This document shows positions 1 through 10,861 of a stretch of 64,000 bases of DNA, piece by piece. The position numbers were made by a program, and so were the translations under genes. The notes below the pieces were generated by a model. The model had not been told where the DNA came from. It was given only the letters and a program-made list of their open reading frames with translations, and searched no databases. Each line of letters begins with the position of its first letter. The first letter of the stretch is position 1. Source of the DNA: Selaginella moellendorffii (taxonomy: Eukaryota; Streptophyta; Lycopodiopsida; Selaginellales; Selaginellaceae); assembly GCF_000143415.4 (NCBI RefSeq), contig NW_003314331.1:436164-500163 (forward strand), in the 5' to 3' direction.

Positions 1-210
1 CCCCCGTTAACAGGGGGGGGAATTTGGGTTTAGCCCCAACCCGGCGGAAAAAAAAGGACAGCCCCCCAAGAAAGAGTTAAATTTTCCCTGGGGTGGGTAA
101 ACAAGGCCCAACTTCCCCCTTTTCCCCCTTATAATTTGGGAACCCCCCAAAGGAGGACCCCCCCCCCCCCCCTCCCACCTTGAGGAACACACGCTTTGGG
201 CTTTCACCCC
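1..210. other. Homopolymer-rich window edge, probably poor-quality sequence
   Basis: The first roughly 200 bases are dominated by runs of C, G and A, including a run of about 15 C near 158-172, and nothing after about 210 looks like this. The pattern is typical of a low-quality read end or contig edge. It probably is not real biology. The minus-strand reading of about 175-290 resembles the ends of the repeat copies at about 4100-4200 (+) and 56100-56200 (-), so the underlying DNA is likely a third copy of that repeat. Confidence 0.5.
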
Positions 211-2738
211 AAGCCTCCCTTAGTATCAGAAGTTAGTCTCTGGGACAAGCTCGAAACTTACTAAATATGGAATAGCACTAGATTGCAAATTTGAACATGG
301 GACAAACACTATTGTGTTCAGGCCAATCTCTACATTCCGTAGATATGCCAAATGAGCAAATTTGGACACTTTCCATAAATAGCATTTATGAACGAAATAA
401 GACTAACACAAAGGGCATGATAATGAGGGTGTTTAGCAGACACAGTAAGCTATCATCCAGTGATATTGAAGGATTAATCTCAATACACGAGGGTTCTTGT
501 CACTAGCCAGTGCAAGACAAAACGAGACAGGAACTCCTTACCGGGCTAAGTATGCTTAGTTAATAACACGTAGGAATTCCATCCTTATACTTGTCCGGTC
601 TAAGTACACTCGAAATACCCAGATAACTCCACTAGTACAAGAGGGGCTGATAAAGGGTCCAGCAATACTAACCTCTTGCCATCATGGTAATAAGGAAAGA
701 GTGTCCATAAGGACTAGCCGACAGGTAACTTTTGATACCCGAAGTCATATTCACGACAATAACCAAGGGTGGTTATGCAAGTTGGGAGTGGAGAATCAAT
801 TGAGTGTTTGAGCATGTTGTTATTAGCAACCATGATGCCATGGAGAGTCGAAAACATGAAATTGTCCATGTTAAACCATATGGTAATTAAAAAGTTTGCG
901 AAAGGAGAGGCCTTAGCAAGCTAAGGAACAGAGTTCCTTCAAGGTTTTTAAAGACAATTCTAGGTAGTTTAGTACCTAGAAAGCCAAATGTAAAAGGTTT
1001 ATATAACGCGCAAAATCAAAGTGGCACAGCAGAAGTGTGGTTTTGAAGCTTGCCATAAGGCAAGGTTATCAAGGTTGGGGAAGTAATTCCCGAGTGTTCA
1101 AAGGGATGGCTTTGAACAAAAGTTGATGGTCAAAGACTTTCACACTTATGCATGAAACCATATTACGTTGGTCGAATGACTTGTTAAGCAAGATTGGCAA
1201 GTTAGGGGAACAAATCCCCTAATTGAAGGTGCTAACTTCAAAAGGGGTGGCCCATGGGGCCAAGCATGAAGGAGTCCATGCATAATCATAGACTTGTCAA
1301 GTGAGAGGACTTGGTAGTGCAAAGGAACTAGGTTCCTAAGCTGTAATCTGTAGCGCACTTTAAGTATAAATTGGTACACTAGCGTGGGGAGTCATGCCAG
1401 GCATCCTGGGTGATGCCATCCATAGATGCATATATAGAGGTTGGGTTTGAATCCTAACCCTCTAGTGCTTGGATTCAAATCCCAACTCACTAGGGCGTGG
1501 TGATGATTTGGAATATAAGGACACTTATTTTTCGGTGGTCATGGACTCTTAAGAAGGAGACTATCTTGGGCACACCGCTAAGCAAAGGATGCCCCAAAGT
1601 CGTGATGCATGGTTAAATTGCTTAGTATGGCTCGGTATATCTAACTTGAATATGTTGGTGCAAGAGGCACCAAGGATGTGGTGAATGAGATGGGGATACT
1701 CAGTCTCAGTTGCTATGGACCCTTGGCCGGAAGGGCTAGCTTGGGTGCACCGCCAAGTATGGGGGATTCCCCCAGGGTTATGATTAACAAGATAAAGGTC
1801 TGAAAGATTTAGTACCTATTGGCAAACCTGTTAGATCACTATGTGATCTTACAGCTAAACAAGGACGAGGTCTTTATGAGGTTAAGGAATAAAGTCCTAG
1901 TTCAAAGTGTTGATTTGAACTATCCTTTTGGTTCCATGGCAAAGACTCTATTTTGCTAAGTCCAAAGGGTGCTCACCTGAAATAGGTCTTTTTAGCATTT
2001 TTTGCTATAAGCTCTATCGACAGCCCAACTTTGTGACCCTCCGATGGGTCTTTCTTAAAGCCTAATTTTTTGGACTCACTATACCATCATATCAGCACAA
2101 CTGATTTTCCCTTTAAGTATCCTTCCCACTTGGTCACCTTGACCAAGCCACACCATCATCAATACCTTAAGAATGGAGGTAACAATCCTATATTGCTTAG
2201 TGTAACAACTAATGGATAGGAACAAAAGACTAGTGGCCAAATGTAGGCCATGGAATTCATTGGAAAGAATCTAAATGGCAAAGTTAAGCAAAGAACATTA
2301 ATATGTTATATACTAATGGATTGTGGGAAAGAATAAGTGTTTCCAAGGATGGATTCCTAAATGTTCCAATTTGGCAAAAGTGAAAATTTCAAGGGGGGAG
2401 CGGCAAGGTAGCTAAATGATAGGGTTGTGAATAGCCTTAGTACAATTTATGATAATTGAAATTTAGTGCTAAAGGTGGCACGAAATAAAAAAAAAGATGA
2501 TAGTGCCCTCAAGTAGAGAACTTCCTAGGATGGGAAAGTGGAATTTGTATAATATGTGCAATGAAAGGTGTCAAAGACACCTAAGAAATTAACTTCGAGA
2601 AGTCAAGATTAAAAGTTCTAAAAAGGAATGGTTATATCGATGGAAGTTGAAATTACTCAAGAATGAGTAATGGGATTGAGATAGAAAAGGTGTCTTTAAC
2701 GGGTTTAATGGGAATTACACCAATAAAAAGGAGAGAAC
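211..2738. repeat. Non-coding repeat DNA, no gene seen
   Basis: No reading frame longer than about 80 codons is present and none resembles a known protein. The text is full of short recurring words and local palindromes, as expected of old non-autonomous retroelement or heterochromatic DNA. The end of the stretch is the left flank of the TRIM element, including the 5-bp target-site copy at 2734-2738. Confidence 0.45.
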
Positions 2739-2934
2739 TGTAAACGCTCCTGGGTTTGGTCTTCCCGGGAGGTCACCCATCCCAGTACTACTCAAACCCA
2801 AGGACACTTAACTCCAACTATCCCAAGACCCTTGACCGATTGGAAAAGGGGGTGCACTCTTGTTCATAGGCCCTTTCCCTCTATATTTGAACCCCATGGA
2901 TCGTCTCTCAAGTCGTTCTCTTTGGTTGCTTACA
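2739..2934 (-). repeat. LTR of the TRIM (3' LTR in element orientation)
   Basis: 196 bp, TG...CA. Minus-strand bases from about 2814 down to 2761 match the 3' half of plant 5S rRNA, including the internal promoter: an A-box-like AGTTAAGTGTCCTTGGG and a C-box-like GGGATGGGTGACCTCCCGGG. The second LTR carries the same block at 3161-3214 with changes at a few positions. Confidence 0.88.
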
Positions 2935-3138
2935 ATCCACCATGCTTCCCTGCAAGTTCACGCCCTCGTGAACGGAAGCTGAGAGCCGCAGCTCTCCCGA
3001 GAGCCCCACTCTCTTGACACCCTACCCCTCGGGTCGAGCCCAGCGGGAGCAAACTGGACCAGCCAGATGTCAATCAACATGTGGTGTGATTCCCCTAGCC
3101 AACCAACAGAGTCGGACCCGAGACCCTCTGATACCAAA

Positions 3139-3334
3139 TGTAAACGCTCCTGGGTTTGGTCTTCTCGGGAGGTCACCCATCCCAATACTACTCAAACCCA
3201 AGGACGCTTAACTCCAACTATCCCAAAACCCTTGACCGATTGGAAAAGGGGGTGCACTCTTGTTCATGGGCCCTTTCCCTCTATATTTGAACCCCATGGA
3301 TCGTCTCTCAAGTCGTTCTCTTTGGTTGCTTACA
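3139..3334 (-). repeat. LTR of the TRIM (5' LTR in element orientation)
   Basis: 196-bp partner of the copy at 2739-2934, also TG...CA. On the minus strand it lies directly before the tRNA-Met primer-binding site, which fixes the element's orientation. Its 5S-like block is at 3161-3214. Confidence 0.88.
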
Positions 3335-3339
3335 AGAAC

Positions 3340-3732
3340 CACCCTAGGTGGTTGAATAGTCTCTATATTATAGAGACTATGCTCCTTAGAAAATGGTGAG
3401 CCTACAGTGTCAAACCATTAATAAATATTGGTTGGGTGCCAAGGATGGAAAGGGTAATACATGTTGGTGTTACTTTATAAAATGGATTACCGTTTGATGA
3501 AGACATTGAACTTCGTTTATAGGTGGTGGAGTTGTGAGACATAAAATCCTTAGGCCCCAAAGTGGAGCCAAAAGGGTGCCACATGGTAATGGCTGAACTG
3601 AAAGCCAAATGAGCATAATATGTTTGGACTAAAAGCTCTAACTTGAAAAGTCGAGAGCGGGAGTGGAACTCCTAACAAAGGGCTCAAGGAATGAGCATGA
3701 AGCAAGCAATAAGTGAATCTTTAAAAAAGGGA
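3340..3732. other. Repeat DNA between the TRIM and the minisatellite, no gene seen
   Basis: Short frames only, none resembling a protein. It reads as the same kind of non-coding repeat DNA as 211-2738. Confidence 0.4.
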
Positions 3733-4112
3733 CTCGAGACGGGGTCTGAGATGGAATCCAAAATGGAGTCTAGGATGGAGTCCGAGATGGACCCGGGATG
3801 GCCTAAGGTGGACCCGAGATGGAGTCCGAAATGGAGTCTAAGATGGACCGAGATGGAGTCTAAGATGGAGTCTAAGATGGAGTCCGAGATGGACCCAAGA
3901 TGGAGTCCGAGATGGAGTCTGAGATGGAGTCTGAGATGGACCCGAGATGGAGTTCGAGTTGGAGTCCAAGATGGAATCTGAGATGGACCCGAGATGGAGT
4001 CTAAGATGGACATAAGATAGAGTCCAAGATGGAGTCCAAGATGGAACCGAGATGGAGTCCAAGTTCGAGTCCAAGATCGAGACCGAGACCAAAACTAAGT
4101 CCGAGTTTAAGT
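3733..4112 (+). repeat. Degenerate 12-bp minisatellite (GAGTC[CT]GAGATG units)
   Basis: About thirty imperfect tandem copies of a 12-base unit close to GAGTCCGAGATG. Some units are interrupted by GACCCGAGATG variants, and the array drifts to GAGTCCAAGTTC near its 3' end. Because 12 is a multiple of three, all frames stay open for long stretches and produce repetitive Met-Glu-Ser-rich or Ser-Ile-Leu-Asp-rich pseudo-proteins, which I do not regard as genes. The 3' border continues into a unique segment (about 4112-4200) that is also found beside a related array on the minus strand at about 56100-56400. Confidence 0.85.
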
Positions 4113-6185
4113 CCAAATACTAATATAGGCTATTGGGTGAAAGCCCAAAACGATCATCCCCCAAGAGGGGTGCAGGGGGTTCCAAAAGTATAGTGGGGAG
4201 AGTGTGGGGTTTGGATCCCAGTGGAGCCAATTTGGCCAAAAAAGGCCAATTTGGCCCAGAAAGGTTGTACCCAAGTGTTGGATGATAAGATAACCATTAG
4301 GAAGTCCAAGGCTAGAATGAATACGGACTGACAAATGGGATAGATTGGTGAAGTGTTGAAAAGCCGACTCTAGTTCCCCTGGGAGATCAAATGGTCAATG
4401 CTCTCAATCCAAGCTTGGGTGGGACTACCTACTTGGATACTTAGTGTGGCTCAACGGAACCTCGCTCTAAGCCCATAGCTAGAGCACTTAGCGGAAAGTG
4501 GGGAGAGTACCCATGAGACTCACGTAAGGCCACAGTGTTCTGAAATGTTATCCTAAAGTCTTAGCGTATGGAAAAGAAGAGGAACGATCCTCTGGTGTAG
4601 TGACTAAGGATATAGTCATATGGTGTCTTAGTGCCAGAGGACAGTGGGACTTAGTGGTCAAGCCTGTGGGCCTTGCCCTAGTGGCAATGTTAGCAAACAC
4701 AGCCATAGATAAAAAAAGGATTTGGTGGAGACTGTAAAAGGGATATTAGGAAAGGTTATTTCTTATGTCTATAGGCATCCTAAGGATGCTAAGGAGTGGA
4801 GATAGGATGATCACTCATGGATAGATGGTCCAGTCTTTGAGAGACAAGACTATGACACAAGTGGTGTTAGACCACTAGTGTAACCAAGGTGAATAGGTAT
4901 GGCCTTAGCATAACGGACTGATATGTCAATAATACCTTAGGGTGTTAATTATGGGATCAGACACATGAAACACTTAGACCCAATGCAAAAGTTGAATGGC
5001 ATGGATGCCATTCTTGGGGCTAACAAGCCCCAAGCCCTGAATTAGACTTATGGAGGTTGTCAATTAGACTCCTCCAAGTGGTTAGAAATGTGGTTAAGTG
5101 ATTAAAGTAGAATGAAAAATTTAATCACTTACAAATTAAACATCAAAGTACAGAACATGTCACTCCAAGAACAATTATTCCCTTTGAGTCCTTTTATTTT
5201 CACTATCAACATAATCTATAAAGAGATTTTATATTAAATGCTCCATGCATTGTTTGTAGCACTAAAAGAAATTCTTGATATATATCTAATAAACAAATAA
5301 AAAGGCCTTGAAAGGCTTGTATTATAACTATAACATTCAAAACAATATTTGTTAACAGGACAGCATATACTAGGCAAATGCTACCACTGATTTTGTATCC
5401 TATCTTAGAAATTATAGATTGAAATTATTGATCTTATAAAGTTGGATTTAAAAAAATTATAGAACTAATAGACATATTTGGCATGCCAAAGAGGTTTGCA
5501 CTTCTGGTGTAGAGAGCTAAGAAGCATCCAACTTTACCCCTGGAATGTTCTGACAGTACAAATAACTTCACTTTGCAGTCAGTGATCCATGTGGAAGCGA
5601 AATCCAACACTGATCAAGTCCACTTCCAAGTATCGTTGTTTGATACCTCTGTCCCTGGAGAGCAGACTCATAGAAGCTGATTGATGATCATTGTTCGGCA
5701 ATATGGGGAAGTCACGTTTAAGACTGTGCTAGAGAGACGATTGACTCTTTCAGAGATGACAAACACGATCTTTGGGATTGCTGCCTTGCAAGGAATAGTC
5801 ACTTGAATCGAGCCAGACAGTCCGTTCCAAGAGACGCAATTTTCTTCTCGGTCCCAACGTCCTCAAACTCAAGTGCGTCTAAAGTGCGGCTGGTGGCTAT
5901 GCGCCTACATTTGTGCTCAAACCTGGCCTTGAGATGCATCCAATCCATCCACCTCAATCTCAGAAGGAACTATTAGAACCAATGGCAAGCTCTTCATCTG
6001 AAACAAGTGACGAGAATCTGTTTTTCTTAGAAACTAGACTGTACAATCTACGAGGGTTTCCAAAACACGGTGCGGGCCGGGGGAGCGGTGGCCACGCGCC
6101 CGTCGCTGATGAGCTGTGGGGTTCTGGGCACCATCCCCACCATGCTGGGCCCAGGGTTTGGATCCTCGTCTTGCAAACGCGCTAC
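4113..6185. other. Repeat-rich intergenic DNA, no supported gene
   Basis: Bases 4113-5100 continue the repeat DNA. They include a direct repeat with palindromic ends, GCCAATTTGGCC, near 4227-4257. Bases 5100-5500 are AT-rich. From about 5500 the base composition becomes gene-like, and a short open frame (5913-6212, +) has an unremarkable sequence, but I found no family match and no convincing exon structure. Confidence 0.4.
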
Positions 6186-6227
6186 CAGCCGGTCAGCCGG
6201 TCCACCAGCTGACCGGCTGACCGGCTG
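6186..6227. repeat. Perfect GC-rich hairpin (16-bp arms, 10-base loop)
   Basis: Arm CAGCCGGTCAGCCGGT at 6186-6201 is the exact reverse complement of ACCGGCTGACCGGCTG at 6212-6227, with loop CCACCAGCTG. Each arm is itself a tandem of a GGTCAGCC-like unit. It lies about 135 bases before partial copy A of the unrecognised gene family. It has no T-tract and is not a recognisable terminator or tRNA. Confidence 0.75.
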
Positions 6228-6321
6228 ACCACCGAAGGCGCCAAAGGGGAAGTCTTAAATTGGGATCGTAAGACTGGATTCCGCAATGGGCAGCTCATTG
6301 TCTCGAATTTTTCCAGCTCGT

Positions 6322-7125
6322 GGGATGTCTCCCTGGAGGAGATGCCGGCAAATCAACACAAAGTCCGACACAACACCATTCGACCGACGGCTGTGCCTTG
6401 ATCTTCCCAACGAACTGCCCAATCTTCCAGCTCGTGGGCATTGCCATGGTGATCCTGCCCTGCGTTTGGGAGAGATGCGCCAACTTCGAAGTTTCTCTGG
6501 AGATCAGGAGCCTCTTCGTGGGCGTGGACGACGAGGATGTAATCATCAGCACCAAGGCTCTGGGATTCTATCCGTACCGCGTCAAACTCCGGATCGAGCC
6601 GCAGCTTGGTGAGATGGAGAGCCCTGACATTGTTCTCTACGATTTCCACGATGGCGATGGCAATTCCAGCACACATACCACGAGCTGCGATGGTGAGATT
6701 GGAGCTGAACTTAGTTTATGGCACTCTCTGGGACGATCACTTCAAGAGCCAATGGAGTACGAGTCCATCACTGTTGGAGTTCCAGGGAACACAGCCGGGC
6801 TCGAGTGGAAACTCCTTCGCTGGAATCACAATGGGAATCCATCCAAACCATACTCTGGCCTGGGCTCCTTAAAGGTAAATCATGTTTTTACTGCTTCTTT
6901 TCTGAGGGTGATCCATATTAGCCGCCATTGCGAGGAGGACGCACAAGGATCAACGTGGAAGACTTTCCCATCGTTCTGTGGCATCTGACTGCAAGCATGG
7001 CGTCCGTTCCGCTCCGGTTCAAGCTTCATCTCGAGGCCGAGATGCATCTCGTCTGGTACACGGAAAGCAGCTGGATGTACCGTGAAGCCAATTGCACCAG
7101 GGAGACATTTGAGTTTTCTTTTTAG
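6322..7125 (+). pseudogene. Copy A of an unrecognised three-member family (partial 5' end)
   Basis: From about 6473 the frame aligns with intact copy C (15022-16352). Shared landmarks are an ANxxVxLEIRSLxVGV-like stretch, ALGFYPYRVKLRIEP, a WKLLRWNHNG block and an intron right after GSLK (GT at 6875, AG at 6920-6921). The second exon (6922-7125) reads PPLRGGRTRINVEDFP and ends in a stop, matching copy C's final exon. Upstream of about 6450 the alignment to copy C jumps frame: an HKVR motif is in a different frame and is followed by a stop. The N-terminal 150 residues of copy C are not found. I therefore call it partial, or a pseudogene with an open 3' half. It could instead be a live gene with an unrecognised first exon. 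Function is unknown. Confidence 0.5.
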
Positions 7126-7517
7126 TTTGTTGTCACAGATGGTGAGTAAGAAGCATGTCGAAATAAGTGGCGGAGCCTTGCTTTGAGCAAGACCAATAGA
7201 GCGTGATAACCATCTACAAACTTGTAGTGTCACCAGGCTTTCGTCCACTCGTTCTTCTCATTTTTTTTTATCTTACCTCACTCACGCTAAGAAGCGTCAA
7301 GTCCAGCACATCCATCTCCTCGTTTAGGAGGAAAAATGCGCTTGGTTCCACATCCATTTCCTCATCCCTGTGGCTGGCCGCTAGGAAACTGGAGCAGAAA
7401 CACTCGCGCGCGCAATCGTGCTAGAAACCAAAGGAAAAAATGCACTATGATTGAGGAAGAATGCGAGTATTACAAAGAATTCTTCTTTACAATGAAAAAA
7501 TCAAAGGAGAAACGAAA

Positions 7518-8098
7518 TTAAGAGACTTCGTTGTGGAGCCCAAGAACAACAGCTGTAATGGCAGCTTTTTTAGCCTTCTCACCCAGACTCCACAGCATCA
7601 CGGTGCCTACCAAGATCATCACCATCTTGGGTCTCACCTGCAAAAGCAAATAACAAAGAAATCCCTCACTGGAAATCGAAAAATTAAAACTACCTCGACA
7701 ATGTCATCCCACAGCAAGAATACGCTGCAACCGAGCTTCCTGGCCACACTGATCACGTACACCACGTTTTGTTTCTTCTCGTCATCTGCAATTCATAAGA
7801 TTATATCGATTAATTTGGACGGGACTAAGTTCGTTTGCTTGCCTGTTACTCCTTTGGTCACGATCTGCCAGTTTACAACACATGGTTCTACAGCCCAGAG
7901 AAGACCCAGGAAGAAGATGCCAACATTAGTTCACAGCAAAGTTTGTACCTTGAAACTCTCCATACGGGCTCTCCTTGCCTGAGCGCTTCACTTTATTGTT
8001 GGCCCATTTCAAGATGTCGTAGGCCGACACCACCTTCCGTCTCAATTTAATGTCGTCCGCAGGTCTTTGGATTATCAGCATGATCCCGCATTTAAAAA
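7518..8098 (-). pseudogene. C-terminal fragment of a fimbrin/plastin actin-bundling gene, frameshifted
   Basis: Read on the minus strand, the pieces line up with the last calponin-homology domain of plant fimbrin, in order: DILKWANNKVKRSGKES; then GIFFLGLLWAVEPCVVNW with IVTKGVT; then DDEKKQ followed by [17 protein letters not shown]; then PKMVMILVGTVMLWSL and a stop at 7518-7520. Introns fall between these blocks. One of them starts GC rather than GT (AG|GCAAGC on the minus strand). Between the first and second blocks the frame shifts by one base without a plausible intron, because the shifted DNA still encodes the conserved GIFFLELL-type motif. The three actin-binding CH domains that precede this in a complete fimbrin are absent upstream. 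Expected role of an intact protein: cross-linking actin filaments in the cytoplasm. This copy looks dead. Confidence 0.7.
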
Positions 8099-8217
8099 TT
8101 CGTTCAAGAAAGGTGGTCCTCAAGTAAGAACATTTGAGCCCATCTTCTGATATGTATGTACTTGAAATTTTGTATACACAATTTTATTGAAGAGATTTGT
8201 ACTCTATCAACCTCTCG

Positions 8218-9165
8218 ACTTGTAGCAAGCAAAACATAACGAGCTGAGTCCTGGGGATCGATCACGCTTGTCCCACAGCTCGAAAGTTAACGGTAGCGCT
8301 GTGATCTTGCTGGCAAGCGCAGACCCAATCTCTCAAGTCAGCAAGAAAGTGAGCTGCTTGGGTTGCTGGAAGTAGCCAAAGCAAAGAATGCAGCTATACT
8401 GTTGCTTCGATGGAACGAGTTTGGAACCATGGACGTGACGAGCAGGAGACCTCTCCTACCGTGGAGAGAAGCACGGCTTTGTAGAGATCTACATTGTCGA
8501 GTCCATACATAGCGGGCCCATCGCGCAAGCGCTGGAAATACGCAGTTTGGTCCATCAGGACTCGCACCAGCCTCGATCGAGCTCGGCTCGGATCGACAGG
8601 GATGCCTTTAATCTCGTGATCACCCGTCGCATGTGCGTGCATGATGGACCTGTTCGATGTACCTTAAGGAAGCAAAATGTTTGTTCGATTTTGCTCCTTG
8701 CTGCGACATGGTTTCCTGGACGACAATTCGCTCTATATATGTCAAGAATAGATGTTACCAAAATGTTATCAAGATGTTATCAATACCAAAACATGTGGTC
8801 ATGTCACAAATCGGAGATTTGCATGGAGGCATGGTTGTAGTTAATGTTTCCAAGACAAGTGCCACTGGCATAAAAAAAACAAAAACAAGCTACATGGTGA
8901 AGACTAGATTGGAGGAAGATGTTCACTGGTCGATTTTAGGTGTGTTTTTGGAAATGTAGCTGCCACCAAAATTTCTTTGGAGTTCTTGCGAATTTGTAAT
9001 TTGCTGCTAGTCTTATTTACTTTTGTAATCAGTCAGAATAAGCATTCACAACAAAATAAATTTTCATGCAAAAGAAAGGAAAATTTATTTAGTTACATGA
9101 AACCATTAATGAAAATCAGGATTAGAAGAGGATGGATCTTGAAGCATCATGATCCGTGTCTTGGG
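8218..9165 (+). repeat. Left arm of a long inverted repeat, with PPR-like remnant
   Basis: Reverse-complement similarity links 8218-8700 to 14337-14060, and 8700-9165 to 11279-10862. Examples are the shared words CATAACGAGCTGAGTCCT and TTACAAAAGTAAATA. Between about 8657 and 8755 the plus strand reads LKEAKCLFDFAPCCDMVSWT and continues in the style of a plant pentatricopeptide repeat (AKxLFDxMPxxDxVSWT). That suggests the arm derives from part of a PPR gene. No complete PPR array is present. Confidence 0.6.
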
Positions 9166-9523
9166 CTTCCCTGGATCCCTATGCAGCTTTGTCTTTCAAT
9201 GGATCGGTCTAAGAGAGTGATTAGATTCACTAGCGCTGTTCTTGCCACGTGTAACTTTTGAAAACTTCACGAGCACAGATGGAGGAGTTGAGGAATCTAG
9301 CTCAAGCTCTAAAGGGATATGAAGCTTTGCAGCATATCTCACCCTTGGTGTTTTTGGGACGAATCGATCATTGTTAAGCTATCTTGCTCCGCCAACGGTG
9401 TGATTAAGGGCGGTGTGATCTCGTCCTCCATGAAGTGGCAATCCCCGTCCGAGAGAAATTAGGACACTTTCTATATTCCACTTGATTTTTTTGTTTCCAA
9501 TGAACACTTTCAGGACAGTGGAT
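9166..9523. other. Inverted-repeat loop sequence, no gene seen
   Basis: Spacer between the left arm and the 3' end of copy B. No reading frame of note. Confidence 0.4.
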
Positions 9524-10589
9524 TCAATAGAAACTCGTGATGAAACTGAAATCCCTCGCTAGTCCAATTGGCCACTCGGAGCAGCCGGTTCGTGCCCACA
9601 AACCACAGTAGATGCATCCCCACAACTGGAACTTGAATGGAGCGGAAACTTTGATCTCATGCTCGAGTGGAGATGCCACATGACGTCGGGAAAGTTTTCC
9701 ACTTTGATTCCTGTGCTTCCTCCTGGAAATGGGGCCTGGAAGAAAAGATAGAACTGAGATAGACATGGCTATGGCTATGGAGGACGAACCTTGAGAGACT
9801 TGGTTCCAGAGTGTGGCTTTTGCGCGTTGTACCTCACCCCATTGTGGCTCCATCGCAAAAGCCTCCACTCAAACACCGCCGTGTTCCCAGACTCCTCCCC
9901 GCCAGCGCTGATCATCCCCGTCTCTGTCGATTCTTCGTATTCCATTCCCCAGATCCTCTCCCCACCTCCACTGATCTTGGGCGTGTAGAGTGGGATCGCG
10001 ACGGCACTGCTCGTTCGAGAATCTAATCCGGTAGGGGTAGAACCCCAGCGCCTCCTCGTTCTTGAGTACGTCCATCAAGAGCACGCCCACTGATAAGGTA
10101 TCGATCCGGAGCTCCACATCCACGTTGGCGGGCGTGATCCGGACCTTGGGCTTGGTCGCCAGTGAGATTGCCACGCGCTGCTCGCGGACTTTGTGCTGGA
10201 TCGATGCCAGGATCGTGATGGGCGAGCTACGGTTTCTGGTGTCGAGTTGGATGCAATGGCAGGGCCGCCATGTATGGTCGTCGAAGAGGGGATCATCTGG
10301 ATCCCCGGCATTGGAGGATCGCGCTGCCGGCGCCGAGTAGTCGATCTGGGGGATGGAGGCGGAAGTAGTGGCGGAGGAAGAGCTGGAGGCCGAATTCATC
10401 CTCGCGGACCTCTTGGAAGCAGTGGAAGAGGATCCAATAGTTGCGGAGGAACTATTGCATCCAGTAGAAGAATTGGACAACGAATTCTTCCTCGCGACGG
10501 AAAGGAGGGATGGAAGGGGCCTTGAATGTGGGTCTAGGATTTTCTTGGCCCCAGCGAGCTTTATCGGCACAGCTCCGGATCTCCTCCAT
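9524..10589 (-). pseudogene. Copy B of the unrecognised family, broken by frameshifts
   Basis: On the minus strand the DNA follows intact copy C closely. It has an equivalent start (MEEIRSC, ATG at 10589-10587), the shared SIPQIDYSAP segment, the core WRPCHCIQLDTRN and VREQRVAISLATKPKVRITP, then ALGFYPYRIRF, the same intron after SLK, and a similar last exon ending at a stop at 9524-9526. The frame breaks at least twice. First, the MEEIRSC frame ends in a stop while the homologous residues continue in another frame. Second, just after RIRF about nine codons of copy C are missing and the frame shifts, so the rest of the exon is read wrongly. It sits between the arms of a long inverted repeat. 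Confidence 0.75.
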
Positions 10590-10861
10590 GGAAAATTTTG
10601 AATTTGCAAAAATGCCATCTTGATTCCGGAGTGTACGGAAGAAAGTGTCAACGAACGTCAAATGCGTGGAATTCTCAAACGCGCCTGTCCGAATTATACG
10701 GGAGACCGAGCTGTGATATCTTAGTTTTTGGGCTGCATATCTATCTATCGATAGTCTTTGTGGTGCCCATCTTGAAGCATGAGACTGATAGATGCATCAA
10801 GGCAAAATCACAAGCTCATACTTCTAAAATCCCATTCAAGACACTGCAAGATTTGTAATGA
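10590..10861. other. Inverted-repeat loop sequence, no gene seen
   Basis: Between the 5' end of copy B and the right arm. Possible remnant of copy B's promoter. No conserved motif recognised. Confidence 0.35.

Larger units (their letters stand above)
2739..3334 (-). mobile_element. Complete Cassandra-like TRIM retrotransposon with 5S-rRNA-derived LTRs
   Basis: Two direct copies of 196 bp (2739-2934 and 3139-3334) frame a 204-bp interior. Each copy begins TG and ends CA, and differs from the other at only a few bases. The whole 596-bp unit is flanked by a perfect 5-bp target duplication, AGAAC, at 2734-2738 and 3335-3339. Read on the minus strand, the 5' LTR is followed after two bases by TGGTATCAGAG (3136 down to 3126), the standard primer-binding site for initiator methionine tRNA. 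The polypurine tract before the 3' LTR is weak. There is no coding capacity, so the element would need enzymes from another retrotransposon. The 5S homology in each LTR is the hallmark of the Cassandra group of TRIMs. Near-identical LTRs and an exact target duplication suggest a fairly recent insertion. Confidence 0.9.

Noticed and set aside
2761-2814. A genuine 5S rRNA gene
   Set aside because: Only the 3' half of the 5S sequence is present, it occurs once in each LTR, and the element has LTR borders and target duplications.
2958-3399. Short overlapping frames within the TRIM element
   Set aside because: They lie in LTRs, the primer-binding region and 5S-derived sequence; TRIMs do not encode proteins.
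3691-4116. Open frames on both strands reading Met-Glu-Ser-rich and Leu-Asp-Ser-Ile-rich repeats
   Set aside because: They are by-products of a 12-bp minisatellite, which keeps all frames open.
7461-7982. 173-codon plus-strand frame
   Set aside because: It is antisense to the fimbrin-derived exons, which give a clear family match on the minus strand.
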